From the NCBI GenBank assembly GCA_001940855.1, contig MSGS01000007.1, forward strand, positions 1 through 64,000: DNA of 64,000 nt, written 5' to 3'. This DNA comes from Christensenellaceae bacterium Phil1. GTDB lineage: Bacteria; Bacillota; Clostridia; Christensenellales; CAG-138. Made by a program: the position numbers and the translations under genes. Below are positions 38,680 to 48,984 of this stretch, piece by piece. The notes below the pieces were generated by a model. That model was not told the origin of the DNA, did not search any database, and was given only the letters and a program-made list of their open reading frames with translations. Position 1 is the first letter of the stretch, and the number at the start of each line of letters is the position of its first letter.

Positions 38680-38796
38680 GACCCGCTTTCTTTCGCTGAT
38701 GTTATGGTAACACTATATGTTGCGCTTTGCAATCTTTTTTAAGCAAATATTACTAAAGTTAATAATCCGTTCATATTTGCCCTTGTTTTGCCGGTT

Positions 38797-39699
38797 TTAT
38801 GCCCGCTTTATTGGGTCAAATATTACGTCCGCGTCAAAATCCGGCGTGTATGAAAGGTCTGCCGAATTACGCTGCTGTATGAACACGTTTTCAAAGCCCT
38901 TGCTTATGGCGTAATCCAAAGCCCTGTCGTACTCGCCTTTTGTTATGCGGCGATTGATGGGCTTTGGCAGATCGTCCTTCGGCGGGGCATACTGGCTCAT
39001 TATCGATATATAGACATTTTTCGGGTAATTGGCTGAAATATAATCAAGCACCCGCCGCGTATCGTCAACGCAGCCGGGAAGCACCATGTGCCGTATCAGC
39101 ACGCCGGAAGCCGCCATGCCGTTTTCATCCAGCTTTATGTTCCCAACCTGCCTGTACATTTCGGCAATCGCCTTCGCTGCAACGTCAAAGTAATCCTCCG
39201 CATCGCTGTATTTCTTTGCAAGCGGCGCCGAGACATACTTAAAGTCCGGCAGATATATGTCTATAAGCCCTTCAAGCATTTTCAGCGTTTGCACGTTTTC
39301 ATATGCGTTGGTATTGTAAACTACAGGTATCGTAAGCCCAGCTTGGCGCGCAAGTGGTAATGTGCGCGCTATCAGCGGCACATGCGGCGCGGGCGTAACA
39401 AGGTTTATGTTATGCGCGCCCTGATGCTGAAGATCGAGCATTATGCGGCAAAGCGTTTCTTCATCCGCCTCTATGCCCATCACACTATGGTTTATTTTAT
39501 AGTTCTGGCAAAATATGCAGTTAAGGTTGCACCCGCAGAAAAATATGGTGCCGCTGCCGCGTTCGCCACTTATTATCGGCTCCTCCCAGCGGTGCAGCGC
39601 GGCGCGGGCAATATGCGCCTTTTCGCGCGCGCCGCAGTAGCCGGCGCTTTCTGCGCGGTCTATTGAGCATTTGCGCGGGCATATGCTGCAAAGGCTCAT
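38797..39699 (-). CDS. Radical SAM protein (PflA-like, AmmeMemoRadiSam-type)
   Basis: FFCGCNLNCIFCQNYKINH CxxxCxxC-type cluster motif and N-terminal CSICPRKC. Confidence 0.88.
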   Translation of the reverse strand: MSLCSICPRKCSIDRAESAGYCGAREKAHIARAALHRWEEPIISGERGSGTIFFCGCNLNCIFCQNYKINHSVMGIEADEETLCRIMLDLQHQGAHNINLVTPAPHVPLIARTLPLARQAGLTIPVVYNTNAYENVQTLKMLEGLIDIYLPDFKYVSAPLAKKYSDAEDYFDVAAKAIAEMYRQVGNIKLDENGMAASGVLIRHMVLPGCVDDTRRVLDYISANYPKNVYISIMSQYAPPKDDLPKPINRRITKGEYDRALDYAISKGFENVFIQQRNSADLSYTPDFDADVIFDPIKRA

Positions 39700-41690
39700 C
39701 GTTTGCCCTGCCTTTCCGCTTTATTCTGCGTTTTTTCCGCCTTTTGCGTTTTCTCGGCTTTTTGTGACTTTTCGGCCTTCTGCGGCTGCTCTATAACCTC
39801 GTAATGCGCATCCACCACATCGTCATCATCCTGAATATCGGCATCGTTTGGAACGTATTCATCCTTTTCGTCATCGTCACCGTAGCGGGTATGCTTTTCT
39901 CCAGCCGGCCCCAATGCTATGGCGTTGCGCACATAGCGCTGCAGCGTAAGCGTAAAGCGAGTACCCTTGCCGACTTCGCTTTCAACGCTTATCGTTTCGC
40001 CAAGCTTTTCCATTATGAACTGTGCTATCGACAGTCCAAGCCCCGTGCCGCCTTCGCTATGGGACTTATCCACCTTATAGAATCGTTCAAATATATGCGG
40101 CAGGTCGCTTTCAGGTATGCCGCAGCCGGTATCAGTCACGGACAGCTGTATTTTCTCCTTCGCATTGCGGGCGGATATGGTTATGGTGCCGCCCTTTGGC
40201 GTGTAGCGCGAGGCATTATCCAGCAGTATAACAAGCACCTGCTCTATCCTGTCCGGATCGGTCATCGCATCGGGCACCGGCCGCGGGCAGTCAAGCACAA
40301 GGTTCACTCCCTTATCGGCCAGCGTTGAAGAATACGCGCTTGCAATATCCTGCACCAGCTCGTTCACATCCACGCGGGTTATCTCCATGTATTCCGTGCC
40401 GGATTGCAGGCGGCTGAGCGTCATCATGTCCGTTATAAGGCGCGAGAGCCTAAGCACCTCGTGCAGCATTATCTTATAATACCGCTGCCTGTCCGCTTCG
40501 TCCTTCACCATTCCGTCGGCAAGCGGCTCAAGCAACCCCCTTACAGCGGTAAGCGGCGTCCTCAACTCATGCGAAACATTTGCAACATAATCCCGCCTGA
40601 GCTTTTCAACACGCTCCATCTCCGTCATGTCCTTAAACAGGCCCACAACACCCGTGCGCTCGCGGCTGGACGTTACAACGGGCGATATGGTTATCCAAAG
40701 CACCTTGTCCCCCGCCATGGGATAGGTTATTGTCTGGGGCTTGCCGGAATTGAAAACCTCGTCAAACACCTTCCAGACCTTTTCATCGGATATCAATTCC
40801 TCGCGCTTTGATACGCTGACAGCGCCGAACATGCGCATTATTGCGGAATTATAATGTATGAGCGTGCCGTGCTCGTCTATTGCCACAACGCCGTCCGTAA
40901 GGCTTTGCAGCAGCTGATCAAGCTGGCTCTTTTCGCTGCTGAGTTGGCGAATAGTATGGTCAAGCTCCGCACAAAGATTATTGAGCGAACCCGCAAGTTC
41001 GCCGACCTCACCCGGAATATCTTCATCAAGCCTTATGTCAAAATCGCCCTTTGCCATCGCCTTCGCGGCGTCATTCATGCGGCGTATCGGATCGACAATG
41101 TTCTTTGCCCGCCAAACAATTGCAATCAGCGCAATGGGTATAGCTATCGTAGTAAGCATCAGCACAAGCAATGACATGCGCCCAGTTGCGTTGGTAACAA
41201 GCTTTAACGAACTGAGCATGACCACCGCGCCGAGTATATTCCCGTCGTCATCAATTATCGGGCAGCCCAGCGCAAGGGCGGAGCTGTCCTCTTTCATCCT
41301 GAGCCGATTCTGCTTAACGTCCGCGCCGCCTTCGGCGGAAAGTATCTGCTCATACAGCAGCCGCTTCGCGCCCTCCGCATCGGTATTAAGCAGGCTGTCC
41401 ACATAAAAAAGCGTGTTTCCTTCCGCGTCAAGGTAAAGCACAGTGCCGGTATTTGACGGCAGCAGCTTCTCTGCCAGCCGTTCAAACACGTCTTTATCTA
41501 TTTCGCCCGCCATGTATTCCTTGGCAAGCTGCTCCGCCGCATCAAGCGAAGGGTGCAGCTCGTCCAGCTTTATGTCAGCATAAACATCCTTGCTCAGAAA
41601 CACATAGCCGCCAAGCATAACGGCCGCCGCAATGAGCATTGCGACGGACAGCATTATAACAAGCCTGCGGAAAAACACGCTTTTTAGCAT
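39696..41690 (-). CDS. Sensor histidine kinase (HAMP-PAS-HisKA-HATPase)
   Basis: YVANVSHELRTPLTAVRGL H-box, DPDRIEQVLVILLDNASRYTP N-box, GGTGLGLSIAQFIM; Lys-rich repeated tail. Confidence 0.95.
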   Translation of the reverse strand: MLKSVFFRRLVIMLSVAMLIAAAVMLGGYVFLSKDVYADIKLDELHPSLDAAEQLAKEYMAGEIDKDVFERLAEKLLPSNTGTVLYLDAEGNTLFYVDSLLNTDAEGAKRLLYEQILSAEGGADVKQNRLRMKEDSSALALGCPIIDDDGNILGAVVMLSSLKLVTNATGRMSLLVLMLTTIAIPIALIAIVWRAKNIVDPIRRMNDAAKAMAKGDFDIRLDEDIPGEVGELAGSLNNLCAELDHTIRQLSSEKSQLDQLLQSLTDGVVAIDEHGTLIHYNSAIMRMFGAVSVSKREELISDEKVWKVFDEVFNSGKPQTITYPMAGDKVLWITISPVVTSSRERTGVVGLFKDMTEMERVEKLRRDYVANVSHELRTPLTAVRGLLEPLADGMVKDEADRQRYYKIMLHEVLRLSRLITDMMTLSRLQSGTEYMEITRVDVNELVQDIASAYSSTLADKGVNLVLDCPRPVPDAMTDPDRIEQVLVILLDNASRYTPKGGTITISARNAKEKIQLSVTDTGCGIPESDLPHIFERFYKVDKSHSEGGTGLGLSIAQFIMEKLGETISVESEVGKGTRFTLTLQRYVRNAIALGPAGEKHTRYGDDDEKDEYVPNDADIQDDDDVVDAHYEVIEQPQKAEKSQKAEKTQKAEKTQNKAERQGKR

Positions 41691-41693
41691 AGT

Positions 41694-42377
41694 TTATTCT
41701 ACCTCAAACTTATAGCCGACGCCGTATATGGTCTTTATCGACCAATTAAGGCCGGTATTGTCAAGCTTTGCACGGATGCGCTTTATATGCGTATCCACGG
41801 TCCTTGTTTCGCCGGCAAAGTCATAGCCCCAAACCTTGTTAAGCAGCTGCTCCCTTGTGAACACCTGTCCGGGGTTCGAAGCAAGCATATAGAGTATCTC
41901 TATTTCCTTCGGCGTGCATATTACCGGCTGCCCCTTTAATGTGACGGTGTAACTCTTTATGTCTATAACAAGGCCGTTTAAGGTAACGCGGCCGTCGTCG
42001 TTGCTCTGCTGTTCGCTTGTGCGCCTGAGCACCGCCTTTATCCTTGCCACAACCTCGCGCGGGCTGAAGGGCTTCACGATATAATCATCCGCGCCCAGCT
42101 CAAGGCCGAGTATTCTGTCTATTTCTTCGCCCTTGGCAGTGAGCATAATTATCGGCACCTGCGAATTTTTGCGTATTTCCTTGCAGGCGTCAATGCCGTT
42201 CATGACCGGCATCATTATGTCCATAACGCAAAGCGAAATGTCGCCGTCCAGCGCGCTGACCGCCGCCGCGCCGTCGTATACGTCCACGGTTTCAAACCCT
42301 TCGGATTTAAGATAAATGCCAAGCGACTCATGCACGTTTCTGTCGTCGTCAGCTATCAATACTTTGCCGCTGCTCAT
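41694..42377 (-). CDS. OmpR/PhoB-family response regulator
   Basis: CVMDIMMPVMNGIDACKEIR, LTAKGEEIDRILGLELGADDYIVKPF, winged-helix C-terminus. Confidence 0.96.
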   Translation of the reverse strand: MSSGKVLIADDDRNVHESLGIYLKSEGFETVDVYDGAAAVSALDGDISLCVMDIMMPVMNGIDACKEIRKNSQVPIIMLTAKGEEIDRILGLELGADDYIVKPFSPREVVARIKAVLRRTSEQQSNDDGRVTLNGLVIDIKSYTVTLKGQPVICTPKEIEILYMLASNPGQVFTREQLLNKVWGYDFAGETRTVDTHIKRIRAKLDNTGLNWSIKTIYGVGYKFEVE

Positions 42378-42465
42378 GTTTTTTACCTCCCATTTTATAC
42401 ATTGATTACATTATAACACCGCGGCAGTTTTTTTCAAATCCCGCCGCAGCTATTTGCTATATACT

Positions 42466-44226
42466 TCACACTTTGTTCGTATTCGTTCCCGTGCTTTGGC
42501 GCTTGGTAACGGTAAAGCTGAATACGACGCGGCCGCCCTTGCTTTCAGCCCATATGCGCTCGCCCATCAGCTCCATTATTTCCTTCGCTATCGCAAGGCC
42601 AAGGCCCGTGCCTTCGCCGGTATGCGCCCTGTCCGCCTTATAGAACCGCTCAAACAGATGGTCTATGTCCGCTTCGGCTATTTCTCCGGGATTGGATACG
42701 CTTATGGTGTATTTATCGTCGTCCTCGTTCACGCTAAGGTCAACCTCGCCCGATGCGCTGTGCTTTATGGCATTGTCAAGCAGGGCTATGAGCACCTGCT
42801 CGCACCTGTCAGGATTGCTGTACGCCTCATGCTCGCCTTCAGGCATGGACACGGAAAGCGTTTTGCCGTTATCCTTGGCTATCGTGCCGTATCTGTCCGC
42901 AACGTCGTATATCAAATCGTTCACGCTCATTTTGCAGCGCGCTATGGCAACCGTGCCGGATTGCAGCCGGCTCAGCTCAAGCAAATCGTCTATCAGGCGC
43001 GAAAGACGCATGGCTTCGTGCTGAATATAGCCATAGTATCTCAGCCTGTCCTCGTCCTTCTTTACCAGCCCGTCGCACAGCGCGTCCGACAGGCCGCGTA
43101 TGGATGCGATAGGCGTTCTCAACTCATGGGACACGTTTGCAACGTAATCCCGCCGCGTCTGCTCAAGCCGCGCCGCCTCCGTAACGTCCTGTATCATTAT
43201 TATGGCGCCTTCGTTTTTGCCGCCCGTGCCAAGTGCGGATATTGTGAAGCGCAGCACGGCTTCCTTACAGCTTTGCTCCGTCCAGCGGCTCACGCCGTCG
43301 GAAAGCACCTGTTCCACCATGGAATGAAGCTCGCCATACATCGGCGAATCCTCTATGCTTTCGCCCTGTGCGCAGCCCATGAGCGTTACGGACGCGGGGT
43401 TGAACTGAATTATCTTTCCGCTTTCGTTAACGGCTATAACGCCCTCCAGCAGCCCGTCAAGCACGCTTTTCAGCCGGTTTCGCTCAAACGTAAGCGCGCC
43501 TATTGTGCCGCTGAGCGCGCTTGAAAGTTCGTTTAAGGAGTGGCCCAGCCGCGCCACCTCGCCGTCTCCTTTTTCAATAGCCCGCACGGAAAAATCCCCT
43601 TTTGTCATGGCTACGGCGGCTTCGTTCATCTTATTCAGCGGCTTTGTAAGCCCGCGCGATCCAAAGTACGCCACCGGCACCATTATAAGCGCCACCAAAA
43701 GCATGGCAAGCGGCAGCGATGAAGTAAGATTACCCCAGCCCGTGCTGAGCTCGTCCATTGGCTTTACCAGGAACACCGCACCCATTATCGCGCCGTCGCT
43801 TGCGGTTATAGGCTCGCCTACCACGACGCCGGCCCTGCTGCCGCCCATCATTACCACGGCGCTGACCTCTCTGCCCGCAAGCACGCCCGCAAGATACGGC
43901 GCTATCATGTTAGTGTTCGCCTCAAGCTGGTCGTTCGTAATGCTGCCGAAAAGTGTACCGTCAGCCGTATAAAGATACGGCGCAGCATCCCATATGCGCC
44001 TATCGTAATTGACTATGTTTTCAAAATCCTTGCGGCTCAGTATCCCTTCCATCAGGTCTGCCGCGCGGCTCGATATAAACTCAGCCCTCGGTATAAGTTC
44101 CTTCGTTTTCAGCTCACCATACTTCTTTATGCCCGCATAGCGAAAAACAAGCGCCGTAAGGGCGGCGCTCAATATAACCGTGAACAGCACAAGGCATACG
44201 GTTTTTATAAGCAAAGTATGCTTCAT
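42466..44226 (-). CDS. Sensor histidine kinase (HAMP-PAS-HisKA-HATPase), paralog of 39696-41690
   Basis: YVANVSHELRTPIASIRGL, EQVLIALLDNAIKHS, GEGTGLGLAIAKEIM. Confidence 0.95.
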   Translation of the reverse strand: MKHTLLIKTVCLVLFTVILSAALTALVFRYAGIKKYGELKTKELIPRAEFISSRAADLMEGILSRKDFENIVNYDRRIWDAAPYLYTADGTLFGSITNDQLEANTNMIAPYLAGVLAGREVSAVVMMGGSRAGVVVGEPITASDGAIMGAVFLVKPMDELSTGWGNLTSSLPLAMLLVALIMVPVAYFGSRGLTKPLNKMNEAAVAMTKGDFSVRAIEKGDGEVARLGHSLNELSSALSGTIGALTFERNRLKSVLDGLLEGVIAVNESGKIIQFNPASVTLMGCAQGESIEDSPMYGELHSMVEQVLSDGVSRWTEQSCKEAVLRFTISALGTGGKNEGAIIMIQDVTEAARLEQTRRDYVANVSHELRTPIASIRGLSDALCDGLVKKDEDRLRYYGYIQHEAMRLSRLIDDLLELSRLQSGTVAIARCKMSVNDLIYDVADRYGTIAKDNGKTLSVSMPEGEHEAYSNPDRCEQVLIALLDNAIKHSASGEVDLSVNEDDDKYTISVSNPGEIAEADIDHLFERFYKADRAHTGEGTGLGLAIAKEIMELMGERIWAESKGGRVVFSFTVTKRQSTGTNTNKV

Positions 44227-44918
44227 TATCTGCTTACCTCAAACTTGTACCCAACGCCGTAAACCGTTTTTATGCTCCAGTTTACCGTTCCCTCCGCAGG
44301 CAGCTTTTGGCGTATGCGTTTTATCTGCGTATCCACCGCGCGCGTATCGCCGTAAAAATCATAGCCCCACACAAGCGAAAGTATCGTTTCCCGTTCATAT
44401 ACCTTGCCCGGGTGCGATGCAAGAAGCTGGAATATCTCCACTTCCTTCGGCGTGAACGGCACACGCTCGCCTTTTACACGGACATCATAATTGTTTATGT
44501 TTATCTCAAGGTCGTCAAAGCGAAGCACCTGCTGCGGGTGCTCCTTCGCCATGGCAAGCCTTCTCAGCACCGCCTTTACCCGCGCCACAACTTCGCGCGC
44601 GCTGAACGGTTTAACTATGTAATCATCCGCGCCCAGCTCAAGGCCAAGTATCCGGTCTATCTCTTCTCCCTTTGCCGTTAGCATTATTATAGGCACGCGG
44701 CTTTTTTCCCTAAGCTTACGGCATACGTCCGTGCCGGAAAGCTTGGGCATCATTATATCCAATATTATAAGATCAGGCTTCTCCGTTTCAAATTTTTGCA
44801 GCGCTTCTTCGCCGTCCATCGCACTTATATGTTCATAGCCCTCATTTTCCAAATACATGCCAAGGGTTTCGTGTATCATTATCTGGTCATCGCAAATCAT
44901 TATCTTCTGCGCAGCCAT
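44226..44918 (-). CDS. OmpR/PhoB-family response regulator, paralog of 41694-42377
   Basis: LIILDIMMPKLSGTDVCRKLR, LTAKGEEIDRILGLELGADDYIVKPFSAREVVARVKAVLRR. Confidence 0.96.
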   Translation of the reverse strand: MAAQKIMICDDQIMIHETLGMYLENEGYEHISAMDGEEALQKFETEKPDLIILDIMMPKLSGTDVCRKLREKSRVPIIMLTAKGEEIDRILGLELGADDYIVKPFSAREVVARVKAVLRRLAMAKEHPQQVLRFDDLEININNYDVRVKGERVPFTPKEVEIFQLLASHPGKVYERETILSLVWGYDFYGDTRAVDTQIKRIRQKLPAEGTVNWSIKTVYGVGYKFEVSR

Positions 44919-45111
44919 ATCCTTTACCTCCCCAAATAGTGCTGTGTTTATGCTTGGATTATAATAAAAAAATTCCTCACTTTCAATACAGGTTCCCGCT
45001 TTGCCATAATTGTATTGAATTTTCGGCGCAAACGGTTATAAAGCAACCGCACCTGCGCTGCTTTTTACGGCTGCACGGGTGCGGATTCAGTCATTTATTC
45101 GATTTTACCTA

Positions 45112-46581
45112 TCAGCGGCCTATCGTTATATCCTCAACGAAAAGGTGCTTCGCGGGCAGTTCGGGATGCATGGGCATCTTCTGCGCGGGTGCCGGTGCTG
45201 CCTTGGGGGCTTCCGCCTTAGGCTCTTCCTTGGGCTTGGGGTTATTACGCTGCTCAAAGAACTTCATGGCCACCTGCGGGAACAGTGCATAGCTCAGCAC
45301 GTCCTCTTCCTGACGCATAACGTCCTTTATCTCCTCGCGGTACTTTTCAAGCTCCGGCTTGAGCAGATCCGCCGGGCGGCAGGTTATAACTTCCGCATCG
45401 CCAATGGCCTTCTTGCGCACTTCTTCATTCACCTTTCCGGGCAGTGCGCCGTATTCGCCGCGCAGCAGGGCCTTGGATTCCTTAGAGAAGGTTTTGTACC
45501 TTCCGCCGGAAACCACGTTAAGCACGGCCTGGGAGCCGACTATCTGGCTGGTAGGCGTTACCAGCGGGGGATAGCCAAAGTCCTCGCGTACGCGGGGGAT
45601 CTCCGCCAGCACATCGTAATACTTATCCTCTGCATTCAGCTGCTTAAGCTGGCTGATAAGGTTGGAAAGCATTCCGCCGGGAACCTGATATATAAGCGTG
45701 TTCGTATCAACGTTGAGCACCTTGGGATCAAGGAAGCCTTCATCCTTCAGCTTCTGCGCAACGCCGCGGAAATGCTTGGCGGCAACGGCCATCTTTTCAA
45801 GGTCAAGCCCTGTGTCGTACTCCGTGCCCTTCAGCGTTGCCACAAGGGACTCCGTAGCGGGCTGGCTAGTGCCGTTTGCAAGGGGGCTGAGCGCGCAGTC
45901 AACTATATCCACGCCCGCCTGTACGGCCATGAGATAAGTCATGTCGCCGGTGCCAGAAGTGTTGTGCGTATGCAGATGTATAGGCACGCTTATTTCTTCC
46001 TTCATGCGCTTTATCAGCGAATACGCATCATAGGGCAGCAGCAGATTCGCCATGTCCTTTATGCATATAACGTCCGCGCCCATCTGCTCCAGTTCCTTAG
46101 CCACCTTAACGAAGTAATCCTCGTTATGCACGGGGCTGATGGTGTAGCTTATGGCGGGTTCGCATATTCCGCCGTATTTCTTTGTATACTTTATGGCGGA
46201 TTCAAGATTGCGCACGTCGTTAAGAGCATCAAATATCCTTATGACATCGATTCCGTTCTCTATCGCCTTGCGACAGAACTGCTCCACAACGTCGTCGGCA
46301 TAATGCTTATAGCCCAGTATATTCTGGCCGCGGAAAAGCATCTGCAGTTTGGTATTGGGCAGCGCCTTTTTAAGCTTCCTCAGCCTGTCCCACGGATCCT
46401 CGTTGAGGAAGCGGAGGCATGCGTCAAACGTGGCTCCGCCCCAGCACTCCAGTGACCAATAGCCAATGCTGTCCAGCACTTCGCATGCGGGAAGCATATC
46501 TTCCGTGCGCATACGGGTGGCTGCCTGGGACTGATGCGCGTCCCTCAATATAGTGTCGGTAATAAATATTTTCTTGCTCAT
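45112..46581 (-). CDS. Oxaloacetate decarboxylase alpha-type / pyruvate carboxylase subunit B carboxyltransferase
   Basis: ITDTILRDAHQSQAATRMRTEDML, ALSPLANGTSQPATESLVA; lacks its own biotin domain. Confidence 0.93.
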   Translation of the reverse strand: MSKKIFITDTILRDAHQSQAATRMRTEDMLPACEVLDSIGYWSLECWGGATFDACLRFLNEDPWDRLRKLKKALPNTKLQMLFRGQNILGYKHYADDVVEQFCRKAIENGIDVIRIFDALNDVRNLESAIKYTKKYGGICEPAISYTISPVHNEDYFVKVAKELEQMGADVICIKDMANLLLPYDAYSLIKRMKEEISVPIHLHTHNTSGTGDMTYLMAVQAGVDIVDCALSPLANGTSQPATESLVATLKGTEYDTGLDLEKMAVAAKHFRGVAQKLKDEGFLDPKVLNVDTNTLIYQVPGGMLSNLISQLKQLNAEDKYYDVLAEIPRVREDFGYPPLVTPTSQIVGSQAVLNVVSGGRYKTFSKESKALLRGEYGALPGKVNEEVRKKAIGDAEVITCRPADLLKPELEKYREEIKDVMRQEEDVLSYALFPQVAMKFFEQRNNPKPKEEPKAEAPKAAPAPAQKMPMHPELPAKHLFVEDITIGR

Positions 46582-46618
46582 CCGGATTCCTCCTTGATAA
46601 GTTGCTTTTTATGTTATA

Positions 46619-47815
46619 TCAGTGTACCCAATAGAGCGAAAGCAGAACGCCCGCAGCTATTGCGGAACCTATAACGCCCGCCACATTGGGACCCATGGCA
46701 TGCATCAAAAGATAGTTGCCGGGCTTTTCCTTCTGACCGACTACCTGAGACACGCGCGCCGCCATAGGCACGGCGGAAACGCCGGCGGAGCCGATAAGCG
46801 GATTGATCTTGCCGCCGGAAAGCTTGTTCATAAGCTTGGCTATCAGCACGCCGCCAGCAGTACCGAACGCAAACGCGCATACGCCCATAAGCAGTATACC
46901 AATAGTCTGCCATGTAAGGAATATGTCAGCGGTGGCAGTCGCGCCGACGGATACGCCAAGGAATATGGTGACTATATTCATCAGCTCGTTCTGCGCGGTC
47001 TTGGAAAGCCTTTCGGTCACGCCGCATTCCTTGAGCAGGTTACCAAACATCAGCATGCCGATAAGCGGAGCCGCAGAGGGAACCAGCAGGGACACGAATA
47101 TAGTAACAACTATGGGGAATATTATCTTTTCGGTTTTGGAAACAGGCCTGAGCTGCTCCATGGATATTTGGCGTTCCTTCTTTGTGGTCAGCGCCTTCAT
47201 TATAGGCGGCTGAATTACGGGAACAAGCGCCATGTAAGAATACGCTGCAACGGCAATGGGGCCAAGCAGCTGCGGCGCAAGCCTGAGCGTTACGTATATT
47301 GCTGTCGGGCCGTCCGCACCGCCGATTATACCTATGGAGGACGCTTCCCTTACGCCGAAGTTAAATGCATTGGGGAACAAGGCGGTAAGGCCGATTGCGC
47401 CCATGAAGGCAATGAATATGCCTAACTGGGCAGCAGCACCCATGAACAGGGTCTTGGGGTTGGCGATAAGGGGGCCGAAGTCCGTGCCCGCGCCCACGCC
47501 CATGAATATAAGGCAGGGGTAAATGCCCAGTTTTATGCCAAGGTACAGATAGTCTATAAGACCTCCCTGATCGCTCAGCGCGGCCCAGTCAACATGGCCG
47601 CTGGCAAAAAGCTCGCGGTGATACATTTCCGCGCCGGGCAGATTGGTAAGCAGCATACCGAAGGCTATCGGCAGCAGCAGCAACGGCTCGAATTTCTTCA
47701 CGATGGCCAGATACATCAGCGCCAATGATATTACTATCATTATAAGTACCTTAGGATCGTTGGCTATCATGGAAAAGCCGGTCATTTCAAAAAAGCTTTG
47801 AATTGCTTCTCCCAT
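46619..47815 (-). CDS. Sodium ion-translocating decarboxylase subunit beta
   Basis: [39 protein letters not shown], multi-TM. Confidence 0.95.
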   Translation of the reverse strand: MGEAIQSFFEMTGFSMIANDPKVLIMIVISLALMYLAIVKKFEPLLLLPIAFGMLLTNLPGAEMYHRELFASGHVDWAALSDQGGLIDYLYLGIKLGIYPCLIFMGVGAGTDFGPLIANPKTLFMGAAAQLGIFIAFMGAIGLTALFPNAFNFGVREASSIGIIGGADGPTAIYVTLRLAPQLLGPIAVAAYSYMALVPVIQPPIMKALTTKKERQISMEQLRPVSKTEKIIFPIVVTIFVSLLVPSAAPLIGMLMFGNLLKECGVTERLSKTAQNELMNIVTIFLGVSVGATATADIFLTWQTIGILLMGVCAFAFGTAGGVLIAKLMNKLSGGKINPLIGSAGVSAVPMAARVSQVVGQKEKPGNYLLMHAMGPNVAGVIGSAIAAGVLLSLYWVH

Positions 47816-47857
47816 TTTACTCTCCTTTCAATCGGATTTGGCAAAAGCGGAAGCCGC

Positions 47858-48352
47858 TTAGCCTATCACCAGCAGGCAATCGCCGGAGTTGACGGAAGCG
47901 CCCTTGGTGGTGTTTATGGCTATAACCTTGCCGGAAGCGGGGGCGAATATCTCGTTCTCCATCTTCATGGCTTCAAGTATGATAACAACATCATCCGCGT
48001 TCACGGTGTCGCCAACGTTTACCTTAATGTCCAGTATGTTGCCGGGCATGGGGGCGGTAACGGCGGTCTGGCCGGCGGTGGGGGCGGCAGCAGGCGCGGC
48101 TGCAGGGGCAGCGGGCGCAGCGGCGGGAGCGGGGGCCGCAGCGGGCGCGGGAGCAACAGGCGCGGCGGGCGCTACGGGAGCGGCGGGCGCGCTATACACG
48201 GGCGCGGGAGCGGGGGCGGCATACATGGGGGCCGCATTCATATAAGGAGAGGGAGCCACAAAGGCAGCGGGACGGCCGGCAACGCCGCCAACTTCTTCAA
48301 CTTCAACATCGTAAGCTGTGCCGTTTACGTTCACGATAAACCTACGCACCAT
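47858..48352 (-). CDS. Biotin carboxyl carrier protein with long Ala/Pro linker
   Basis: VIILEAMKMENEIFAPASGKV biotinylation motif. Confidence 0.94.
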   Translation of the reverse strand: MVRRFIVNVNGTAYDVEVEEVGGVAGRPAAFVAPSPYMNAAPMYAAPAPAPVYSAPAAPVAPAAPVAPAPAAAPAPAAAPAAPAAAPAAAPTAGQTAVTAPMPGNILDIKVNVGDTVNADDVVIILEAMKMENEIFAPASGKVIAINTTKGASVNSGDCLLVIG

Positions 48353-48407
48353 TTTATTAAATCCTCCTGAAATAATCTTAATTGGTCTTTTTTTGTTCTG
48401 GTTCAGA

Positions 48408-48752
48408 TCACATTTTTGTGATCCTGGTGATACGGAAGCCCTTTATATCGCGGCCGGTATAGGCGGCGATTGCGGCGGCCACGGCGGCGTCGAACGCATA
48501 GCGATCCACCTCATGCGGATATACCACCGGGGCAGGCGCAGGCGCGGCAGGGGCAGCGGCGGGTGCAGCAACGGGCGCGGGAGCAGCCTTAGCTGCGGCT
48601 GCGGGAGCGGCCGGGGTTTTCACGGTCTTGCCCGCTATAAGGCCCATCACCTTAATGATAAGCACCAGCAGAAGCAAACCGGCAAACACCGTACCCATAC
48701 CCAGTACAAGCACGACCCACGGGTTTGTGATCATTCCATCCATTTGCGACAC
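48408..48752 (-). CDS. OadG-family (decarboxylase gamma) membrane protein
   Basis: Single TM VVLVLGMGTVFAGLLLLVLIIKVMG, Ala/Pro linker, operon context. Confidence 0.8.
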   Translation of the reverse strand: MSQMDGMITNPWVVLVLGMGTVFAGLLLLVLIIKVMGLIAGKTVKTPAAPAAAAKAAPAPVAAPAAAPAAPAPAPVVYPHEVDRYAFDAAVAAAIAAYTGRDIKGFRITRITKM

Positions 48753-48984
48753 TTCTCCTTTCTAAGTGTTGATTATGAAACCGTTAAATACTTGTATACA
48801 TGTATAAGCTGGCATTTGAATGAACAATGCCCTCAAATACTCCCGTTTTCTCTTATTCTGCATAGTGTTCTTTTTTCCTGCCTGAAATGGAAATTTATTT
48901 TTCTTGATGTTAATAGAAATGCCAATTTTGCCCGCAATAGCTTACAAAATTCGCCTGCGGGCAAAATTTTATATAAATTTGATG

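Noticed and set aside
38540-38740. Known riboswitch class (for example ykkC) upstream of the 37401-38540 gene
   Set aside because: The unit ends in its own terminator before that gene and I could not match a known aptamer core; kept as an uncharacterised unit instead.
47858-48352. GC-rich repetitive tract as a DNA tandem repeat or minisatellite (also in 48408-48752)
   Set aside because: Encodes the ordinary flexible Ala/Pro linker of biotin carrier and OadG proteins.
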